Shown: in pieces, positions 48,501 to 57,400 of the stretch
Position numbering within the stretch: position 1 is the stretch's first letter
How the letters are laid out: the number at the start of each line of letters is the position of its first letter
Assembly: GCA_911728435.2 (NCBI GenBank)
Contig: OU452205.1
Coordinates: 18,172,260-18,236,259, forward strand
Direction: 5' to 3'
From: Apoderus coryli
Taxonomy: Eukaryota; Arthropoda; Insecta; Coleoptera; Attelabidae
DNA: 64,000 bases
Notes under the pieces: generated by a model
Database searches by the model: none
What the model saw: only the letters and a program-made list of their open reading frames with translations
What the model was told of the DNA's origin: nothing
Made by a program: the position numbers and the translations under genes

Positions 48501-51500
48501 GGGCATTCCATTTAAAAAAACACAACTATGGTTAATTTCTCATATTTGGGACTGTTGCGTCCCCAACGTTTTGTGTATGTTCATATTTGTTCAACGTATT
48601 ATTTTTAAGTAATTTGTAATTTACCAATAGTATGTCATTGTTGGGTTATATATTTTGTAGAATGATTACAATTTATTTGTTTAATTAATTTAATGCTCTT
48701 TAAATATCTTCTCATCCTTAAAGTCAATGCCATCGTTTCATAAAACTTTAATATATTCACGTGTGTAGAGGCCTTAAGGATTTTACTATTTACCGCTCTG
48801 ATCTATATGCGATCAAAAAGATTCATTCCGGTCAACGCTTTTGCCGTATAAACATTAATATAAACAAACTTATTAATTTTTCTTGTGTGCGTGAGATTGT
48901 ATGTGTATTGAAACGATACCTGAATTGGTTTGCGAATAATTGCTGAGTTTGGAAACAAAAGAACAAGGCTGGCCAGCCAGGAAGCCGTTGGATACGCCAG
49001 ATTGGGTAAGTTCTTAAGGCCACGTTTTTTGTTCTGTTTCTATAATACAAGTTTCATAGGATTTGCCAGCAGTCCATTTTTCTCTAGTGAGTAACGCTAC
49101 AGGGACACCCTGTATAGACTCACAATATTTTTAAAATGTAGCCATAAATCATTTTTATCGAACCCATGAATAAAACTTCAAGGAAATTAAATAGTTTAAC
49201 CACAGTATTCCGTGTCGTATGGCGTGAATAACCCTGTATATACGTTCCAACTACCTAACTGGTGAAATTTTAAACACTATTTAAACACATACCAAGAGTA
49301 TCTTATAATTTTATAATAACTACCAGTCGGGAGTTCTTGTATTCTCTCTATAGATCATAAAAAATCGGTTGTGTCACCCTAAAACTTTCCCCACTAGTTA
49401 TAATATAATCAAAAATATATGACCTGCGTAACGAAACAGAATTTTAATAATTATTATAATTGTATTATTTCCAATAAACTAACGTAACAAACTACTACTA
49501 CTTTATCCCTTCTTGTATTTATCCTCTAACAGTAGGTATACCTACATAATATTACCATAGATGTTTATGTATTCTCTGATATTACTGTACATGGCTAACG
49601 TTAATAATCCCTACTCCTAGTACATACGCATATACATAATATACTATACCACATACAACTAAATATTAATAATATAAGTACGACAAAACCATTAGATTTT
49701 TGTGTCACTGTGTATAAACAGCGCCATCTCTTCAATGCTGTCCCAACTACTAATTACTTGTTTGTTGGCTACAGTTATAAAAAAAATATAAGAAAATGGC
49801 GGATATTTGAAGAGAAATATGAGGGTTTTTTTTATATATGGATATTGTCTAATACAGAAAGTTTTCACGAACAATTTTAATTACAAGTGATTGTTAAATA
49901 TATAAATTAGGTAATAAAGTAATATTATCATTATTAAATATTAGAATCATAGCACAAAATGAGGAAAAAGTTGCTGACTTTGAACTCAATTTATTAAGTA
50001 ATTATTTATTGTTGTAGCCTCAAAATACCTTATTACCTAATCCAAACCTTAATCTTTAAGACCCTATTAAAATTTTTGCTACCAGATACGTATTAGTGGA
50101 GATTTCCATCCACAAAAATATATCTGTAAATTTGAAAAAATTACCCATGTTTGAACTCAATTTATGAGTTAACTATTTAATCTTTCCGCTTGAAAATACT
50201 TCATTACCTAATCCCATCTTTGGTCTTTAAAACCCTATGAAAATTTTTGCTAGCAGATACGTCTTAGTGGCGTCTACCATGCGCAAAATTATGCCTGCAA
50301 AGCGAAATATGATGATTTTCTAACTCTGTTTTTGAACTAACTATCCAATATTTCAACTTCAAAATACTTCAATACCTAATCCCATCTTTACTCTTTAACT
50401 CCCTATCAAAATTTTTGCTATCAGATACGTATTAGTGGAGTCTACCATGCGCAAAAATAGGTCGCAAACGATTTTATTCAAACGCCCCTCTTAAAAATTT
50501 GCTTCACACTACCATTATTACACCAGACGGTTTTGTTGATCCACAACTCATCAGTCATGAGTGGTGATCGGTATTCAAATTTCCAACATTTACGAAGAGC
50601 TTCTACTATCACGCGATACAGAAAGATAACACGATTTTTGTGGCGAAATCTAGTGTGAGCAGGCAATTTGCCCGGTGAAACAAAGTTCACGACCGAGGGC
50701 TGGACAAGAAGTAACGACTGCATTACATCCTATTGCCAACACTAGACATTTCTCGCGTGTAGCGGTAATTTTACTTCAGTTGTTCATTCGTTCTGTGGCT
50801 GTATATTAGTTTTCACAAATTTTTGGGATGAGATTAACGCGCAAACTACTTGTGGCCTATATGCTGTACGAAGAGGCAGAAGATGATGATATACTTCAAA
50901 TGTGTAGCGCACAACGACACACAATAGAGGAGGAGGGTTTTTTCACAAAATTAATAGAAACCCATTGGAAACCCGTCGATAGAAAATTCCGCAAATGTTT
51001 AGCCACTGCCTCGATCAATTTCTCATCTTCTGCGGCGTTGAACAAGATTTTATCCTGTGGACACATAGCCCACTACATTAAAAATCAAATAAAACTAACG
51101 AATAGTCGCTGGCCGCAGCGGCTATATTTGCTCTGAGAGCAGGCGGCTTGCGAGGATCTCTAGGCCGAGCGACTATCGCCGGCGGCTGTCGCTTGGAGGA
51201 CAGTGCTTCCATAAAACAACAACGGTAGCAGTATCATAGCGATTGTCGCCAGCGACCCTTAGACATGACTGTATCATGTACCTACGTCAGAGGCATATTA
51301 ACGTTATATATTAGCTGTATTCTCTATTTTATAGAATAAAGTGTGTCTTGGGTGAAATGAAAAACTAATTACAAATTCATATTTCTTAAAAAATAAATTT
51401 TTTTAAATAATTTTTTACATAAAAAATAAACCACAAAAGCTGCTTTTAAACACAATTTTTATTATATATAGGCGAAAATAGTTGTATTGCAAATTTCACA

Positions 51501-51735
51501 GCTCTACTTTTCAACCAATATCATGTTTTAATTTTGACTAATTACCATAGCAACCAAAAAATTTCCGGAAATTTCGAGGCGCGGCGATACTTAAATGGAA
51601 ATTTTTAGTAGATTTTTAAAAAAAATCTAACTATTCAGGAGATCGACAGAACCGAAATTTTGAAAAATTTTTATGCAGTACTTCATTTTATGACCCCTGG
51701 ATCCTAAAAATGACCTCAGTTCAAAAGTTTATATA

Positions 51736-51773
<38 letters not shown>

Positions 51774-54461
51774 TTCTTTTTTCTTAGCCTTTTGTTGAAA
51801 AACAACAGTAAAATTTTTTTATAATTTGGGGTATAGGCTATATCTTGGATTTATTAGTAATACTCTTTTTTGCTATATGCCAAGCTTTCGAAAATATTTA
51901 TTTTCATCTTCAGGGCTACAAAATACAGAAAACGACACAATATTAGTTGTGGTTTGTTTTTTACAAGTTATTCTACACTGTTGTTACCTTAGATATGCTA
52001 AGTCGAGTCTTTAAATTAAGGGAAAACTGTACATTTTGTTTGGCTTATATTAGTATATACTTGTAATTTTATTTTTACAAAAAGGACTCTTCACATTTTT
52101 AATCTACTAATATTCTTAAAATTAGTGTTCTTCATAGGTAGTGTACGGATAAATTAATAAATGTTGGTCGGTATTTTGTATTTTTTTGCTACCTCCCTTT
52201 TTTACTTTTATTAAGTAAAAAGAGTCCACCTACACCTAGTTGCGAATATACTTCGTTCCACCAGACTTGTCTACTTTAATGTTACCAAAAATATTGTTGT
52301 TCAGTATCGTGATTTATGATCATGTCCCTTGGAAAAACTAAGGAAAGAGTCCGAGCCCCATGGAACTGTCACTCCCCGAAACCCGGTTAACTCTCACCCC
52401 ACCCCCCGTGACAGAGACACAGGCTCTCACCACTGTCCCTCCCGATCTTTCATCGACTTGTGTTTGGTTGGTTTAGGTTGACATTCTGGACCCCGGAACC
52501 ACCCAGATCCAAGATGTATGAATACATGATGCTGGCGGTATCTATGTCTTTTCTTTTGTTTAAGCATTTTGGGTTCAAATTCGTCCCCAACATTTCCAAA
52601 AATAGTCTTTTATTAGTGTTTTGTTCAACGTATATTGTTTTCGTATCTTCATAATTGGGGATGTGCCCCGTATCTAAATGGTGTTCTGATAGAGCACATG
52701 ATCTCTTATTTAATTTACAGTCACTTTTATGGGAGGTGAGTCTGTCCTTTAGTGCGCGTGATGTTTGTCCAATATATGTTAATTCGCATGATTTACAAGG
52801 GATGTTATAAACTACGTTAGTCATTTTTTTAATATCTGTTTTGTCTTTGACTTTTGTGAATAGGTTTCTGATTGTTTTTGAATATTTATGGGCTATTTGA
52901 ATTGGTTTTATGTTTTTAAAGATGTTTGTTATTTTTTGTGATACGTTTTGGATTTGTGGAATGGAATAGTAGTATGTTTTGGTTTGATTGTCAGTTGTGT
53001 TGTTTGTGCTTATGTTGTTTGCTTGTATCATATGATTTGTCACGTTTCTGGTAATTGTTGTGTTGTACATTAGTTTTTTTAATAGCTTTTTCGGGTAGGA
53101 ATTATCAATAAGAACATCGTATAACATTTTTTTGTTTTTTTCCCATAAAGTGGGATGACTGATATTTTCAATCCTTCTTCTGAGACCTATTAAAAAAACT
53201 AATGTACAACACAACAATTACCAGAAACGTGACAAATCATATGATACAAGCAAACAACATAAGCACAAACAACACAACTGACAATCAAACCAAAACATAC
53301 TACTATTCCATTCCACAAATCCAAAACGTATCACAAAAAATAACAAACATCTTTAAAAACATAAAACCAATTCAAATAGCCCATAAATATTCAAAAACAA
53401 TCAGAAACCTATTCACAAAAGTCAAAGACAAAACAGATATTAAAAAAATGACTAACGTAGTTTATAACATCCCTTGTAAATCATGCGAATTAACATATAT
53501 TGGACAAACATCACGCGCACTAAAGGACAGACTCACCTCCCATAAAAGTGACTGTAAATTAAATAAGAGATCATGTGCTCTATCAGAACACCATTTAGAT
53601 ACGGGGCACATCCCCAATTATGAAGATACGAAAACAATATACGTTGAACAAAACACTAATAAAAGACTATTTTTGGAAATGTTGGAGACGAATTTGAACC
53701 CAAAATGCTTAAACAAAAGAAAATACATAGATACCGCCAGCATCATGTATTCATACATCTTGGATCTGGGTGGTTCCGGGGTCCAGAATGTCAACCTAAA
53801 CCAACCAAACACAAGTCGATGAAAGATCGGGAGGGACAGTGGTGAGAGCCTGTGTCTCTGTCACGGGGGGTGGGGTGAGAGTTAACCGGGTTTCGGGGAG
53901 TGACAGTTCCATGGGGCTCGGACTCTTTCCTTAGTTTTTCCAAGGGACATGATCATAAATCACGATACTGAACAACAATATTTTTGGTAACATTAAAGTA
54001 GACAAGTCTGGTGGAACGAAGTATATTCGCAACTAGGTGTAGGTGGACTCTTTTTACTTAATAAAAGTAAAAAAGGGAGGTAGCAAAAAAATACAAAATA
54101 CCGACCAACATTTATTAATTTATCCGTACACTACCTATGAAGAACAATAATTTTAAGAATATTAGTAGATTAAAAATGTGAAGAGTCCTTTTTGTAAAAA
54201 TAAAATTACAAGTATATACTAATATAAGCCAAACAAAATGTACAGTTTTCCCTTAATTTAAAGACTCGACTTAGCATATCTAAGGTAACAACAGTGTAGA
54301 ATAACTTGTAAAAAACAAACCACAACTAATATTGTGTCGTTTTCTGTATTTTGTAGCCCTGAAGATGAAAATAAATATTTTCGAAAGCTTGGCATATAGC
54401 AAAAAAGAGTATTACTAATAAATCCAAGATATAGCCTATACCCCAAATTATAAAAAAATTT

Positions 54462-54492
<31 letters not shown>

Positions 54493-57400
54493 AGCTAAGG
54501 GAAAATATTCACTTAAAGTGACTCAACTAGTAGTTGAATAAATTCTATATATATTATATAGAAAAGCCAAATGAAGAAAACGAACATTTGTAAGTTGGAA
54601 AAAACATTCGCTTCAGGTGGGAATCGAACCCACGTCTCACGCTTTCCGGGCATTTGCTCTACACCATTGAGCTACCGAAGGGGACATTGTGATTGCAGAT
54701 TTTTTAATACATACCTCTAATGACCTAATGTCATTCAATAACTCTGTAGGATGACACATAGATGGCGTTACTAGAATATTTTTCATATGATTTTTATTTA
54801 GTACTAACCTTCAAACGATACGTGTATAAATTTGACAGCAATCGGACTATTGATTTGTGAGTTATAGCATTTTGTCTGAAGCAACGTTTGTTATTGAAAA
54901 AAAAATGGAAAAAAGTGAATTTCGAGTTTTGAGAAATATTGCTTTTTGATGAGAAAAAATACAGTGAAAACCAAATAATGGCTTGATAAACATTACCGAA
55001 CTCTGCTCCATCGAGACGAATGGTAGAGGAGTGGATTGCTGAATTTAAACGTGGTCCTACCAGCACAAATGATGAAGAGCGTAGTGGATGCCCAAATGAG
55101 GGTGTTATTCCAGAAAACGTCAAAAAACTTCACAAACTGGTTATGAACGATGGTAAATTGAAGGTGCAAAATATCAGATTGTAGTGTTTTTACCATTTTA
55201 CACGAATATTTGGGTATGCGAAAGCGGCCGGTAAGGTGATGGCGGCTGTATTTTGGAATGCGAGCGGAATAATATTCCTCGACTACCTCCAAAAAGGAAC
55301 CACCATCAACAGCGGCTATTACTGTGTACTTTTGGCTGAAGGCTGATATCGCAAAGAAACGGCCACATTTGCAAAAGGAAAAAGTGTTGTTTCACCAAGA
55401 CAACGCACCGTGTCACAAATCGATGAAAATTGAATCGCTTACCCACCTACCGTATTCTCTCCAGATTTAGGCCCCAGCGACTTTTTCCTGTTTTCAGATC
55501 TCAAGAGAATGCTTGCTCGAAAGAAATTAAGTCCAATGATGAAGTAATCGCTGAAACTGAGGCCTATTTTGACGAGAAAGAGAAATCGTACTATAAAAGT
55601 GCTCGTTGTATTGCTCTCGAAGGCAACTATTGGGTCTGCCAGATAACTTTTTTTTTTTGAAAATGCTATAAAAGAAAAACTGCTGAATATTTTCTCAAAT
55701 TTCTTTCTTTATTTGAAAGTACAATCCTTCCGGTTAATAATGACAAATAATTTCATTCAAATGGCTGCCTCGGCTGGCCATGCAGTAGCCTACACGATCG
55801 GTCCAATTTTTAAGCACATTATCTCTGGCTTGCCGGCGTAACACTTATCTTTGACGGCATCCCACAAATAATAGTCCAACGGTGTCAAATCGCAGCTCCG
55901 AGGTGGCCAAACGACATCAGCTCTGCGGCTGATAATGCGATCTTCAAAAACAGGGCGCAAAACATCGAGTGTAGCTTCGGCTGTGTGGCACGTAGCGCCG
56001 TCCTGTTGAAACCAAATGTTGCCAAAATCCTCCTCTTCAATTTTTGTGAACAAAAATTCGTTCAACATGGCCCGATAACGATCGCCATTGACTGTAACGG
56101 CCACTCCTTGCTCATTTTCGAAGAAAAATGGCCCAATTATGCCTCCGGACCAAAATCCGCACCAAACAGTGACTCGTTTTGGGTGCATCGGCTTTTCAAT
56201 GTATGCGTGCAGGTTTTCTGTGCCCCAAATGCGAGAATTTTGCTTGTTTACATACCCGCCAAGATCAAAATGAGCTTCATCTGAAAAGATGTTTTTTTTG
56301 GCAAAATCGGCATCTTCTGTAAGTCGATCGCAGGCCCACTGAGCGAAGCGAAAACCCATTGGATGGTCAGTTGGCTTCAACTCTTGAACCAATTGGACTT
56401 TGTATGGCGTCATACCAAGGTCTTTATGCAAAATTCGTCTCATTGATGTCTCCGAAATGTTCAATTGTTGAGACCGACGGTCAATTGATGTTGATGGCGC
56501 TTCACGCACACTTTCTGCCACAGCGGCAATATTCTCGGGTGTACGCACTGTTTTTGGCTTTTCACGCTTTGGTTTATCGATGAGAATGCCAGTTTCTTTC
56601 ACTTTTTTCACGAGATAATGAACATACGGAGCTGACGGTGCTTCTCTTCTTCCAAAATCCCTACGCAATTTTCGCACACATTCTGCAACATTACCATGAT
56701 TTTCAAAGTAATGTCGCAATATTTCCCAGCGTTGTTCAAGCGTATACACAACCATATTCGTTCAGCGGAAGGTTAAAACTAATTATCTGTCAAATCAGAC
56801 AAGAGCTAAGTGTTACCCTTCACGAAATAAGCACTAGTTGAAAAAAAAAACGTTAGATGGCGGACCCGATATGTTGAATAATGAAATCAAACTCAATTTT
56901 GTTTTTTTCTTACTTATACTACCGACTTATTAAATGACCTGTTATATTACACTTATACCTACACAATAAATTAACCTGTATGTTAGGTTTTTACGAGTCT
57001 ATTATATTAAGGTATAATACGCTTTTATTCAACTTTACAGAGCATTTGTTATTTTCTTTTACATTTATCCATTATTTCAATTATTACAATTTCATTAAAC
57101 TTTACAAAAGTTTTCTGTACACGCTTTTCATTTAATATGTATATACCTACCATATACCGAAAAGCAAAGTTATTTAAAATTATCAAAAACTTTCCAGGTT
57201 TGTGCAGCAGTTTTGTGCTATGGTTTCTACATACATAAAATAAATGGAATATTACATGCTGTATTCACCATTCAGTATTTTATCTAAATTGTTCTATCGG
57301 AATACATTGAAAAATTCTCAATCGAGTATTCTTACCAAATACAAATACAATTTATTAATTTTTTATACCATATTACACAGCAAAACCATACGCATTTTTT

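Larger units (their letters stand above)
51738..54492. mobile_element. Penelope-like element as a head-to-head palindrome in a (TA)n site
   Basis: 51770-53190 and 53200-54460 are inverted copies, arms about 1.3-1.4 kb, bounded on each side by (TA)n runs (51738-51766, 54464-54492). Both arms carry the 3' part of the Penelope-like ORF with the GIY-YIG endonuclease and the same 3' region with a hairpin module. They meet at unequal 5' truncation points near 53190. Such inverted dimers and AT-rich targets are well known for Penelope-like elements. Confidence 0.88.

Noticed and set aside
49970..50465. Three repeats considered as a CRISPR-like array
   Set aside because: Whole ~170-bp units repeat with diverged sequence and no unique spacers; eukaryotic tandem repeat.
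55985..56841. Several plus-strand frames of 60-100 codons
   Set aside because: They are antisense shadows of the DUF4817/DDE_3 transposase on the minus strand.
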